Positions 1 through 7,199 of a DNA stretch of 11,727 nt are shown piece by piece. Each line of letters starts with the position of its first letter. Position 1 is the first letter of the stretch. The DNA comes from Paraktedonobacter sp035294465. Lineage in GTDB: Bacteria > Chloroflexota > Ktedonobacteria > Ktedonobacterales > Ktedonobacteraceae. A program made the translations under genes and the position numbers. The notes under the pieces were generated by a model, which saw only the letters and a program-made list of their open reading frames with translations, had not been told where the DNA came from and searched no databases. The stretch is from contig DATGKW010000075.1 of assembly GCA_035294465.1 (NCBI GenBank), forward strand, positions 1-11,727. The letters run 5' to 3'.

Positions 1-50
1 CGATGAAATCGGCCCTCTATTTGTGCTGATCAAGCCTGATCTTTCCCTAC

Positions 51-1046
51 CTATTCGTCCGCTTCGTCCGCCTCGTCTTCCTCATCCTCCTCAAAACTCG
101 CCAGCAGCAGATCCTCGCGGTCGCCCCATTTTTCCAGGAAGCGGTAGAAGTTGCGCTTGGTCAAACGCGCACGCTCTTCGGCGGTAAGAGCGGTATTGGA
201 TTGGAATGGATGGCGAATGAAGGGCAGGTCGTGGGCAACGACGGCCTGGACGCCACATTCGCGCACCGCAAAGTTGAAGTCGATATCCATATAAAAAGGA
301 TAGCGATAGCGCTCGTCGAAGAGACCAACCTTCTTGAGCAGTTTGCGCCTGAAGGCCATGCAAGTACCAGTGATAGCCTCGACCTCATCTTCGTCGCTTG
401 CGCTCTCTTCAAAGTGGCGCAGGTCGTCCGTGCGCAAGCCCTGCGGGCCCGCAATGCCGACCTCAGCTCTCTCCAGCAGACGTGCCAGCGGAGCAAAGAT
501 ATCGCCGGTCAGTTCGATACCTGGATCGAGCAGCAGGATATAGCGTCCACGGCTTTGCTTGAGCCCCAGGTTACGGGCTTCGGCCTCGCCCATTACGCGC
601 GAACTGTGCAGAAGATGGAGGAGAGACGTGTCCCGCTGAACCTCTTCAGCCCACTCGTTTAACTCGTCCTGCGAAGCGTTATCGATCAGGAGAACCTCGA
701 TCGGCCGCTCGCCCACATGGCGGAAAACGCTCTCAACACAGCGACGGGCCTGCTCAGCACAGTTATTCGCCAGAATCTGCACCGAAAACAGACAGGTGTC
801 GCTTTCGTTGAGCAGCGACGGAACCTGGCGGGCCATGCGGTACAGCGTCCCATCTACCTCGACGCTGGGTAAGATAGTCAGGTGGGCGCCGCGAGGATTA
901 TCTTTGATGCCGTACCCGGCGTCTTCAATGAGCTTCTTCAGAGCATCGGCGCGCGCGTACTGCCCGCGTTTGCGCAGTTCGTCGCGCTCATGCGAAAGCG
1001 CCAGGATGTCTGCGGGAATGCTGTGGCGAACTGAATGCGTGGTCAT
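51..1046 (-). CDS. Family 2 glycosyltransferase with N-terminal CysRS-tail-like module
   Basis: 331 aa, no signal peptide or membrane segment, so probably cytoplasmic. Residues 15-58 (HERDELRKRGQYARADALKK, then GYGIKDNPRGAHL) resemble the C-terminal helical tail of cysteinyl-tRNA synthetase, which typically has a pattern like AR..KD...AD.IRD.L...G..I.DTP.G. Residues about 84-270 are a GT-A fold of the rhamnosyltransferase/WbbL kind: VLLIDNAS (118-125), ARNLGLKQSRGRYILLLDPG (157-175), and YMDIDFNFAVRECG (252-265), where D253/D255 sit at the usual acidic motif. LLDPGIE replaces the more usual LNPD/DDD pattern, so donor binding may differ. The C-terminus is a run of Asp/Glu (319-331). The ATG at 1046 is chosen over an upstream in-frame GTG at 1079 because AGGAGG lies 8 nt upstream of it. 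The sugar donor and acceptor cannot be told from sequence. Confidence 0.85.
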   Translation of the reverse strand: MTTHSVRHSIPADILALSHERDELRKRGQYARADALKKLIEDAGYGIKDNPRGAHLTILPSVEVDGTLYRMARQVPSLLNESDTCLFSVQILANNCAEQARRCVESVFRHVGERPIEVLLIDNASQDELNEWAEEVQRDTSLLHLLHSSRVMGEAEARNLGLKQSRGRYILLLDPGIELTGDIFAPLARLLERAEVGIAGPQGLRTDDLRHFEESASDEDEVEAITGTCMAFRRKLLKKVGLFDERYRYPFYMDIDFNFAVRECGVQAVVAHDLPFIRHPFQSNTALTAEERARLTKRNFYRFLEKWGDREDLLLASFEEDEEDEADEADE

Positions 1047-1054
1047 GTCTACTT

Positions 1055-1060
1055 CCTCCT
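1055..1060 (-). promoter_or_regulatory. Shine-Dalgarno site fixing the glycosyltransferase start
   Basis: AGGAGG on the minus strand, 8 nt before the ATG at 1046. It decides between this ATG and the GTG 33 nt further upstream, which has no comparable site. Confidence 0.8.
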
Positions 1061-1131
1061 TCACAGAACGCGGCTTCACTGCTTGCGCGGAGAAAATGCC
1101 GCCCTCCTCTCAATCTTCATCCCCGAAGGGA

Positions 1132-1154
1132 GAGCGTTTTTGACAGGAACGCTC
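1132..1154 (-). repeat. Inverted repeat upstream of the glycosyltransferase gene
   Basis: Perfect 7-bp arms GAGCGTT / AACGCTC separated by 9 nt, about 85-110 nt upstream of the glycosyltransferase ATG. On the minus strand it is followed at once by a second small hairpin, TCCC-TTCG-GGGA (1121-1131 region). It could be a leader hairpin or a protein-binding site. No convincing -35/-10 pair was found nearby, so its role is open. Confidence 0.35.
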
Positions 1155-1261
1155 CAACCTGGATAGCACAAATGATCCCGACAAACTTACCAGGGGGTAC
1201 TTGCCGATGAGTCAGGTCGCAAGTTGTCTTTATCTCCAAAACAAATTATCGGTAGTTTCCC

Positions 1262-1280
1262 GCCCTGGTGCAACCAGAGC
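1262..1280 (-). terminator. Possible weak terminator hairpin after ggt
   Basis: Directly after the ggt stop codon (minus strand) the RNA can form a 7-bp stem GCUCUGG / CCAGGGC (one G-U pair) with a 5-nt loop. There is no U-tract directly behind it; the first T-rich stretch lies about 15 nt further on. A rho-independent terminator is possible but not typical. Read-through into the glycosyltransferase gene 200 nt downstream is equally possible. Confidence 0.35.
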
Positions 1281-1281
1281 C

Positions 1282-2937
1282 TTAATAACCCAGGGCCAGC
1301 CCATCGCAACGCGGATCAGCAGCCCCCACAAACACCTGATTCTCGGCATCGATCACGATGGCCTGAGCATGACCCATCACGTCTTCCCAGGGACCAAGTG
1401 TTTGAATATGGTGGCCAAGCCGGGCCAGTTGCACGACGGTCTCCTCCGCGAAACGACTCTCCATCTGGACCACCTCGGCAACATTCGGGTTCAGCGACTC
1501 ATCGACGCCGCGCTGGCCTGGCAGGATATCGGCGCGTTCATTCAGGTAGGCGCGTCCACTATGCCAGCGAGGAGCGGCAATCGCCTGTTGCAGGTCCAGA
1601 TGAAAATCCAGCATCGCGGTGAGCAACTGTGCGTGAATCTGCGGCTGAGCATCGCCTCCCATCGTGCCGATGGCCATGTAGGGGCGGCCGTCACGCAGAA
1701 CCATGCCAGGCATCAGCGTATGCATCGTGCGCTTACCCGGCTGCAAGTAGTTTACGTGGCGCGGGTCTAGCGAGAAGTATGAGCCGCGATTGTGCAGCGC
1801 GATTCCGGTATCGCCGCCAATTACGCCGCTGCCGATGCCCATGTACAGGCTCTGAATGAGCGAGACGATATTGCCCTGCGCGTCGGCGGTACAGAGATAC
1901 ATGGTATCGCCTTTTTTACTCATTTCTCCCACAAAGCAGGGCATCGCTCGCTGCAAGTCAATGCGCGCTCGCTGCTCCTCGGCATAGCTCTTGCTAAGCA
2001 GGCGCTCGACGGGAATATCGACGAAGGCCGGATCAGAGATATACCGATCGCGGTCAGCGAACGCCAGTTTTTTCGCTTCCAGCAACAGGTGCAGGTACTC
2101 AACGCTTTGATAACCCAGACGCTTGAGATCGTAGCCCTCCAGAATATTCAGCATCTCCAGGGCGACTATGCCCTGCGAATTGGGCGGAAACTCGTAGACT
2201 TCGTAGCCGCGATAGCTCACCGAGAGCGGCTCAACCCAATCAGAATGATGCTTCTCCAGGTCTTCCACGCTCAGGACCCCGCCGCACTGCTGCACATATT
2301 CCGCGATGGCGCGTCCAACCGGGCCACGATAGAAGGCATCGCGCCCCTCACGGGCCAGCGTGCGGTAGGTGCAAGCCAGGTTGGGCTGGCGCAAGCGCTG
2401 GCCGGGTCGCGGTGCTCGACCATCGGGCAGATAGGTTGCAGCGCTGCTCTCCCATTGCGAAAGCAGAGGCGCAGAGTGATCAAGCGACCGGCTCATTTTC
2501 GCCGTGACCGGCATGCCATCTTCCGCCAGGGCTATCGCAGGGGCAAGAATCTGCTCCGCGGGCAACGAGCCAAAGCGGGCCAGCGCGGCAAACCAGCCAT
2601 CCACTGCGCCAGGGACGCTGATCGAAAGCGGACCACGTGTGGGAATCTGCGTCATGCCCCGCGCCGCAAAATATTCAGGGGTCATGCCCTGCGGTGCTCG
2701 CCCGCTACCGTTGAGCGCGTAAATACGCCGCGTTTTTGCATCCCAGATCAACAGAAAAATGTCGCCGCCAGCAGAACACGTGGTAGGATACACCACCGTC
2801 ATCACCGCGTTGGCAGCGATAGCTGCGTCGATAGCGTTTCCACCCTGCGTCAGAATCTGAACTCCGGCCTGTGTGGCCAGATAGTGCGCGCAGGCGACCA
2901 TTCCGTGGGGAGCGAGGGCTGGCTGTTCGGAGAGCAT
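1282..2937 (-). CDS. ggt: Gamma-glutamyltransferase family protein (Ntn hydrolase)
   Basis: 551 aa. Members of this family cleave gamma-glutamyl bonds (for example in glutathione) and self-process at a catalytic Thr. The processing site is KKGDTMYLCTADAQGN (341-356), giving Thr345 as the predicted new N-terminus and nucleophile, followed by SLIQSLYMGIGSGVI. Other family marks are GGNAIDAAIAAN (32-43), the SGR/AP segment around Arg80 near where the gamma-glutamyl carboxylate Arg lies, GPLSISVPGAVDGW (102-115), and MGGDAQPQ (426-433) near the oxyanion region. The GDTMYL start of the small subunit is like the YwrD-type branch rather than E. coli Ggt (NTTH), so classical transpeptidase activity is not certain. 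There is no signal peptide, unlike periplasmic Ggt, so it should act in the cytoplasm. It is divergent from a peptide importer, which suggests breakdown of imported gamma-glutamyl compounds (inference). Only a weak AAAGG lies 11 nt before the ATG. Confidence 0.9.
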   Translation of the reverse strand: MLSEQPALAPHGMVACAHYLATQAGVQILTQGGNAIDAAIAANAVMTVVYPTTCSAGGDIFLLIWDAKTRRIYALNGSGRAPQGMTPEYFAARGMTQIPTRGPLSISVPGAVDGWFAALARFGSLPAEQILAPAIALAEDGMPVTAKMSRSLDHSAPLLSQWESSAATYLPDGRAPRPGQRLRQPNLACTYRTLAREGRDAFYRGPVGRAIAEYVQQCGGVLSVEDLEKHHSDWVEPLSVSYRGYEVYEFPPNSQGIVALEMLNILEGYDLKRLGYQSVEYLHLLLEAKKLAFADRDRYISDPAFVDIPVERLLSKSYAEEQRARIDLQRAMPCFVGEMSKKGDTMYLCTADAQGNIVSLIQSLYMGIGSGVIGGDTGIALHNRGSYFSLDPRHVNYLQPGKRTMHTLMPGMVLRDGRPYMAIGTMGGDAQPQIHAQLLTAMLDFHLDLQQAIAAPRWHSGRAYLNERADILPGQRGVDESLNPNVAEVVQMESRFAEETVVQLARLGHHIQTLGPWEDVMGHAQAIVIDAENQVFVGAADPRCDGLALGY

Positions 2938-3008
2938 ACTGGAGACTGCCTTTCAAACTGTCTACAAACATGACTTGTTTGCTACATCTGAACGTATCCT
3001 ACATACCA

Positions 3009-3037
3009 AGTATAGGCAATTTTTTCCAAAAGCGCAA
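3009..3037 (-). promoter_or_regulatory. Candidate sigma70-type promoter for ggt
   Basis: On the minus strand TTGCGC (3032-3037), a 17-nt spacer, then TATACT (3009-3014). The -10 matches consensus at 5 of 6; the -35 keeps TTG only. Transcription would start near 3002, giving a leader of about 65 nt before the ggt ATG at 2937. Confidence 0.5.
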
Positions 3038-3069
3038 ACGGTTCCGCCGCCCGCAAGTTCACCGCAAGC

Positions 3070-3098
3070 TTGACACTGAGTATAGCGCATTGTATTCT
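3070..3098 (+). promoter_or_regulatory. Candidate sigma70-type promoter for the peptide importer
   Basis: TTGACA (3070-3075, exact consensus), a 17-nt spacer, then TATTCT (3093-3098, 4 of 6). The expected start is near 3105, giving a leader of about 190 nt before the lipoprotein ATG at 3295. It is back-to-back with the ggt promoter, about 33 bp apart. Confidence 0.6.
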
Positions 3099-3109
3099 TG
3101 TGTTATACG

Positions 3110-3123
3110 CGGGAACGTTCCCG
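3110..3123 (+). promoter_or_regulatory. Palindromic operator, LacI/GalR-like form
   Basis: CGGGAACGTTCCCG is a perfect 14-bp palindrome centred on CpG, placed at about +6 to +19 of the importer promoter. A compact palindrome with a central CG is the usual form of LacI/GalR-family operators, and a repressor bound here would block early elongation or promoter clearance. No lacI-family gene lies in the window, so the regulator is unknown. Confidence 0.55.
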
Positions 3124-3294
3124 AAATGAGCCAGGAAGGCCCGTCTCCTGGATATTTGCGCGTGAGTCTGTGCCTACATACACAGGCACCCGTAGAGTAC
3201 ACGTACATTGACAAGCAGGGACTGCGCACCGACGGCAAGAGGCTTGCTGGACGGCCATGTGCCCCCTGCATCGAACAAATGGAGGGAACCCGAG
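3124..3294 (+). other. Long structured leader of the importer mRNA
   Basis: The stretch between operator and start codon has no gene. It contains several short perfect stems: CCAGGA/TCCTGG (3131-3136 with 3146-3151), GTGCCT/AGGCAC (3170-3175 with 3184-3189) and GCAAG/CTTGC (3235-3239 with 3243-3247). A second TTGACA at 3209-3214 has no usable -10 behind it. I do not recognise a known riboswitch. Confidence 0.35.
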
Positions 3295-4887
3295 ATGCGC
3301 TATTTCTCTTCACGCATCATCAAAGGCGGTTCTCCGCGCAATGTCGCGTGGAGTACCCTTCCAGTCTTTTTCATCCTGCTAGCCTTTCTCTTCGCAGCCT
3401 GCTCCTCTGGAAACGCCAGTACTGCCACCTCGAAGTTTGGAGGCAAGCTCAATGTCGGCCTGGATTCGGACGTAGTAACTCTGGACCCGCTCCTCTCAAC
3501 CGCGCTGGTTGACCGCCAGGTTATGCTGAATATCTACGATACCCTGGTGCGGGTGGACGCGCAGAACAATGTCCAGCCGGATCTGGCAACGTCGTGGCAG
3601 TACACATCACCTACCCAACTGGTGTTTACCCTGCGCACCGACGTAAAGTTTACAGATGGAACACCGTTTAATGCCCAGGCCGTAGTCTTCAACATTGATC
3701 GTATTCTCACCACTCCGTCCTCACCGCGCTTGAGCGAGATTTCAACAGTGAAAGATGTCGTGGCGCTTGACTCCTCCCATGTGCGTTTTGATCTCAAATC
3801 TGCTTTCGCGCCTTTGCTGTTAACCCTAACAGACCGCGCCGGCATGATGCTCTCTCCCACAGCAATCAAGAGGCTGGGGAAAAACCTGGCAAATGACCCG
3901 CTTAACGCCGGAAGCGGGCCGTTCATGTTCAGCCAGTGGGTTAAGGGAGATCATCTCACCATTATCCGCAATCCGCACTACTGGCAGAAGGATGCTCAGG
4001 GCAACACCCTGCCCTATCTACAGTCGATAACCTATCATGGCATTACCGACAGCACAGTGGAATTTACCAATTTACAGACGGGCAATATCGATGTCGCCGA
4101 TACGGTCAATCCGAATCTCGTGGCTCAGGCCAAAGCGAATCCCAATCTTATCTACCGCCAGATTCCGGGCTTGAGCTTCTACGGCATTGAACTCAATACC
4201 AGAGCTGCGCCGTTCAATAACGTGCATGTGCGCCGGGCTATAGCCTGGGGGGTGAATCGTAATGAGATCCTCAATACCGTTTTCAAAGGTGTGGGAGTCA
4301 TCGCGCAGGGGCCGCTCTCGCCCGGTAGCTGGGCCTACGCCAGTAATTTCGCGCCCTATACCTACAATATCAACAACGCGAAGTCTGAACTCCAGCAGGC
4401 AGGCCAGTCGAGTGTCACTTTCACACTCTTGACGGTCAGCGGCGATCCCCTGGCAACGCAGGAAGCACAGTTCATCCAGTCGGAGTTGAAGCCTGCTGGT
4501 ATTACGGTCAACATCAAAGAGGAAACATTCGCCACGCTGCTCACCGATAGCGAGACGTTCAACTTTCAGGCGGCTGTGCTTGGCTGGAGCGGGCGCCCGG
4601 ACCCCGATGGTAATATGTACTCCTGGTTCCACACTGGCGGTGGCAACAACGATATGCGGTACTCAAACCCGCAGGTAGATTCCCTGCTGGAGGCAGCCCG
4701 GACCTCTACCGACCAGGCCACGCGCGCCCAGGATTATATCCAGGCTCAGCAGCTCATTGCACAGGATGCCCCATACATCTTCCTGTATCATGGCGTCGCT
4801 ATTCAGGCCAGTTCGACCAAGGTGAAAAACTTCCTGCTCCTGCCCACAACCATCATGGAGTTTGCTAACGTCTATCTCGGTTCGTAA
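3295..4887 (+). CDS. ABC importer family 5 substrate-binding lipoprotein
   Basis: 530 aa. It is the extracytoplasmic binding protein of a peptide/nickel-type (DppA/OppA-like) ABC importer, fixed to the outer face of the membrane as a lipoprotein. The N-terminus has basic residues, a hydrophobic stretch (about 21-33) and the lipobox LFAAC, with Cys36 as the predicted lipidated residue, followed by a Ser/Thr-rich linker. Family 5 features follow: LNVGLDSDVVTLDPLLST early in the mature part, LATSWQYTSPTQLVFTLRTD, then DGTPFNAQAVVFNIDRIL, and VHVRRAIAWGVNR in the second half. Length is normal for the family. The ATG at 3295 is chosen because GGAGG sits 9 nt before it and the lipoprotein signal begins there; in-frame upstream codons have no such support. 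Two permease genes follow. The ligand is not certain; small peptides or glutathione are suggested only by the neighbouring ggt. Confidence 0.9.
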   Translation: MRYFSSRIIKGGSPRNVAWSTLPVFFILLAFLFAACSSGNASTATSKFGGKLNVGLDSDVVTLDPLLSTALVDRQVMLNIYDTLVRVDAQNNVQPDLATSWQYTSPTQLVFTLRTDVKFTDGTPFNAQAVVFNIDRILTTPSSPRLSEISTVKDVVALDSSHVRFDLKSAFAPLLLTLTDRAGMMLSPTAIKRLGKNLANDPLNAGSGPFMFSQWVKGDHLTIIRNPHYWQKDAQGNTLPYLQSITYHGITDSTVEFTNLQTGNIDVADTVNPNLVAQAKANPNLIYRQIPGLSFYGIELNTRAAPFNNVHVRRAIAWGVNRNEILNTVFKGVGVIAQGPLSPGSWAYASNFAPYTYNINNAKSELQQAGQSSVTFTLLTVSGDPLATQEAQFIQSELKPAGITVNIKEETFATLLTDSETFNFQAAVLGWSGRPDPDGNMYSWFHTGGGNNDMRYSNPQVDSLLEAARTSTDQATRAQDYIQAQQLIAQDAPYIFLYHGVAIQASSTKVKNFLLLPTTIMEFANVYLGS

Positions 4888-4955
4888 GCGCGTATCTGGC
4901 TCCCAGAATTTTCGCTTCCGCCGGAGATACACGCGGTGAAGCCGCGCGGGCGGTG

Positions 4956-5024
4956 CATGATGTATGGTGTTGGAGAGGAACATGCTCGTAATGAGCATGT
5001 TCCTCTCCAACACCATACATCATG
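4956..5024. repeat. Perfect 32-bp inverted repeat (intercistronic hairpin)
   Basis: Arms 4956-4987 and 4993-5024 are exact reverse complements over 32 bp, with a 5-nt loop (GTAAT). The flanks do not continue the symmetry, apart from possible G-U closing pairs. It lies 68 nt after the lipoprotein stop and ends 27 nt before the permease ATG, leaving the ribosome-binding site free. There is no U-tract, so it is not a standard terminator. It probably protects the 3' end of the abundant binding-protein mRNA or lowers expression of the permeases; it could also be a dispersed REP- or MITE-like element. Confidence 0.9.
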
Positions 5025-5051
5025 TACTCAACTATTAGAGGAGGCATACGG

Positions 5052-6002
5052 ATGCTTCGTTATATTATCCAGCGCCTGATTTTCATGATACCGGTAGCCT
5101 TGCTCGTCAGCTTCATGACGTTCATGCTCATCCACCTGGTGCCCGGAGATCCAGCGCGGGTCTTGCTAGGGGAAGATGCAACCCCTCAGAGTGTCGCGGC
5201 CTTGCAGCATCAGCTTGGCCTGGATAAACCGCTGCCCCAGCAATTCGTGCTCTGGCTCTGGCAAGCTCTTCACGGCAATCTGGGAACCTCGATCCAGCTT
5301 GCGCAGCCAGTGACTCAGGCGTTGATGCAGCGCTTGCCCGTCACGCTCGAATTGGGACTGGCATCGCTGCTTTTCTCGCTCGTGCTGGCTATTCCTCTGG
5401 GAGTCTATAGCGCCACGCATCGCAATAGCTGGCTTGAGTGGCTGGTGAATGTCTCCAGCCTGCTTGGCACGGCTATCCCCAGCTTTGTGCTAGCCCTGGT
5501 GCTGATTTTCTTCTTTGCTGTGGTCTGGCGCGTTTTCCCACCCGGCGGCTATACGCCGTTTACCAATGACCCTTTGAGCAATCTGCGCGACCTGATTCTG
5601 CCGATGATCGCCCTGGGCACGGGTACCATTGCGGTGAATCTGCGCCAGATCCGCGCCAGCATGATCGAAGTTCTGGAACAGGATTATGTGCGCACCGCGC
5701 GTTCCAAAGGTCTCTCTGAGCAACGAGTAACGTATGTACATGCTCTGCGCAACGCACTGATCCCGCTGATCACTATTGTTGGGCTACAAATCGGCTCGAT
5801 TCTGGGAGGTGCGTTTGTGATCGAGACTATCTTCCTCTGGCCGGGCGTGGGAGCACTGGCAGTCCAGAGTATTTTTTCGAAGGATTATCCCGTCGTCCAG
5901 GGTGTCGTCCTGCTCGTAGCCGTTTCCTATATGGTGACAAATCTGCTGGTCGATCTTTCTTACGCCGTTTTTGACCCACGCATACGCCTCAGTAAAGCGT
6001 AA
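5052..6002 (+). CDS. Peptide-type ABC importer permease, DppB/OppB-like
   Basis: 316 aa integral membrane subunit of the importer, forming half of the translocation channel. The N-terminus MLRYIIQRLIFMIPVALLVS with the following LIHLVPGDPARVLLG (27-40) is the standard start of DppB/OppB/GsiC proteins. Further marks are the long outer loop with LGLDKPLPQQF (55-65), about six membrane segments (roughly 8-29, 97-119, 132-156, 180-198, 235-257, 279-300), and the cytoplasmic EAA loop DYVRTARSKG...HALRNALIPL (211-239) that docks on the ATPase. The ATG at 5052 is preceded by AGAGGAGG with 7-nt spacing; an in-frame ATG at 5022 lies in the arm of the hairpin and has no such site. The partner permease follows 72 nt downstream. 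Confidence 0.93.
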   Translation: MLRYIIQRLIFMIPVALLVSFMTFMLIHLVPGDPARVLLGEDATPQSVAALQHQLGLDKPLPQQFVLWLWQALHGNLGTSIQLAQPVTQALMQRLPVTLELGLASLLFSLVLAIPLGVYSATHRNSWLEWLVNVSSLLGTAIPSFVLALVLIFFFAVVWRVFPPGGYTPFTNDPLSNLRDLILPMIALGTGTIAVNLRQIRASMIEVLEQDYVRTARSKGLSEQRVTYVHALRNALIPLITIVGLQIGSILGGAFVIETIFLWPGVGALAVQSIFSKDYPVVQGVVLLVAVSYMVTNLLVDLSYAVFDPRIRLSKA

Positions 6003-6074
6003 CCGGTTATACACACAGTTTACTAGAACACCGTTGTAACGTGACAGGCTAGTATTACCTTGCAGGAGAACTTC

Positions 6075-7004
6075 ATGGCCAGGCCAACCCCAATTCGCGG
6101 CACATCTCAGATCATCGACGCCAGGGAGGAACAGGTTAGGGACTCCCGTTTCTGGCAACTGGTGCGGGAGTTTCGCCGGGACCCGCGCTGGTGGTTCGGC
6201 GTCGTGCTACTTTTGTTCGTCCTGGCCGCCATCTTCGCGCCTCAAATCAGCCCATACGATCCTCTGGCCTATCATCCAGCAATCGTTGAGCAGCCTCCAA
6301 GCTGGGCTCACCTCCTGGGCACCGATTCGCTTGGGCGCGACCAGCTCAGCCGAGTCATTTACGGCACTCGCATCTCGCTCTCGATTGGCTTCATCTCGAT
6401 CTTGATGGGCGGCCTGGGGGGCGTAGCGCTGGGCATGCTGGCTGCCTATTTCAAAGGCTGGGTTGACCAGATGGTTACGATCATTGTTGACGCGCTGCTG
6501 GCCTTTCCATCGCTGGTTCTGGCGCTCGCCATCGTGGCTTCACTGGAACCGAGCCTGATTAACGTGGCCATTGCCCTGGCCATTGTGCGCGTTCCCATTT
6601 ACGCCCGCCTCGCGCGCGGCCAGACGTTGCAGGTCGCCAGTCAGGATTACATTCTGGCAGCCCGCAGCACGGGAACCCCCACACCGAAGATTCTGGTTCG
6701 GCACATTCTGCCCAACATTTTTAGCCCGCTGCTCGTTCAGGCCACCATCTCCATTTCGTTTGCCATCCTGGATGAATCCGTGCTCAGTTTCCTGGGACTC
6801 GGCGCTCAGCCGCCCACCCCGGAGTGGGGATCAATGATTACTGACGCGCAGTCCTTCATTTTTAGCGATCCCTGGATGATGCTAGGCCCTGCCCTGGCGA
6901 TTGTCCTGGTCCTGTTAAGCCTGAATCTTTTCGGCGATGCCCTGCGTGACCGCCTTGATCCGCGCGACGCCAGACGCCTTGAGATGCCATATCGTAGGCC
7001 ATGA
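6075..7004 (+). CDS. Peptide-type ABC importer permease, DppC/OppC-like
   Basis: 309 aa, second channel subunit of the importer. It has the DppC/OppC/GsiD layout: a cytoplasmic N-terminus, a first membrane segment at about 40-57 followed by APQISPYDPLA, then HLLGTDSLGRDQLSRVIYGT (79-98), which is characteristic of this subfamily. Further membrane segments lie near 102-126, 133-155, 160-178, 218-238 and 266-287, with the EAA loop DYILAARSTG...HILPN (191-214). AGGAG stands 6 nt before the ATG at 6075; a TTG 15 nt upstream is in frame but lies on the ribosome-binding site itself. The gene is last in the importer operon. No DppD/DppF-like ATPase gene follows, so the ATPase must be supplied from another locus (inference). 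Confidence 0.93.
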   Translation: MARPTPIRGTSQIIDAREEQVRDSRFWQLVREFRRDPRWWFGVVLLLFVLAAIFAPQISPYDPLAYHPAIVEQPPSWAHLLGTDSLGRDQLSRVIYGTRISLSIGFISILMGGLGGVALGMLAAYFKGWVDQMVTIIVDALLAFPSLVLALAIVASLEPSLINVAIALAIVRVPIYARLARGQTLQVASQDYILAARSTGTPTPKILVRHILPNIFSPLLVQATISISFAILDESVLSFLGLGAQPPTPEWGSMITDAQSFIFSDPWMMLGPALAIVLVLLSLNLFGDALRDRLDPRDARRLEMPYRRP

Positions 7005-7199
7005 GTCCCGAAATTGCGTTGGGAAAAAGAGCGTGAGTAACGAACAGGGAGGTGTAAGTGAGGCAGCAATATGATACAATGATCATACCAAACTATGATG
7101 GGTAGTTACAAAGCAAAGATGAAATCTTCTCCTTGCCTGAGTCGTGGCTCTACCAGGATGTGACGCGGGTCCGCTAAAGAAGCGCGAGTAAATAGAGTA
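7005..7199. other. Intergenic region between importer and sigma-factor operon
   Basis: No gene seen. It holds one AT-rich inverted repeat, ATCATA / TATGAT (7082-7087 with 7094-7099, 6-nt loop), about 80 nt after the permease stop. It is not followed by a T-run. TACAAT at 7075-7080 could be a -10 element, but no matching -35 was found. The promoter of the next operon is not identified; it may use an alternative sigma factor. Confidence 0.3.

Noticed and set aside
201..662. Open frame of 153 codons on the plus strand inside the glycosyltransferase gene
   Set aside because: Antisense shadow of a gene with recognisable GT2 motifs and a strong ribosome-binding site; no own motif.
1792..2973. Long open frame (393 codons) on the plus strand opposite ggt
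   Set aside because: It lies antisense to a clear full-length enzyme with conserved motifs, has a composition like a translated reverse strand (many Arg, Gln, His, Ala), and shows no family motif.
3110..3123. The CG-centred palindrome as a LexA/SOS box
   Set aside because: Gram-positive-type LexA boxes have GAAC and GTTC separated by four bases; here GAAC and GTTC are directly joined.
3209..3214. Second TTGACA as a promoter closer to the lipoprotein gene
   Set aside because: No acceptable -10 hexamer at 16-18 nt; the sequence there is GC-rich (GACGGC).
4072..4632. 186-codon minus-strand frame inside the lipoprotein gene
   Set aside because: Antisense to a well-supported family 5 binding protein; no ribosome-binding site or family pattern that I can see.
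4956..5024. The 32-bp inverted repeat as a fold-back sequencing or amplification artefact
   Set aside because: In such artefacts the flanks would continue as reverse complements; here symmetry stops sharply after 32 bp on both sides. Raw reads would still be needed to close the question fully.
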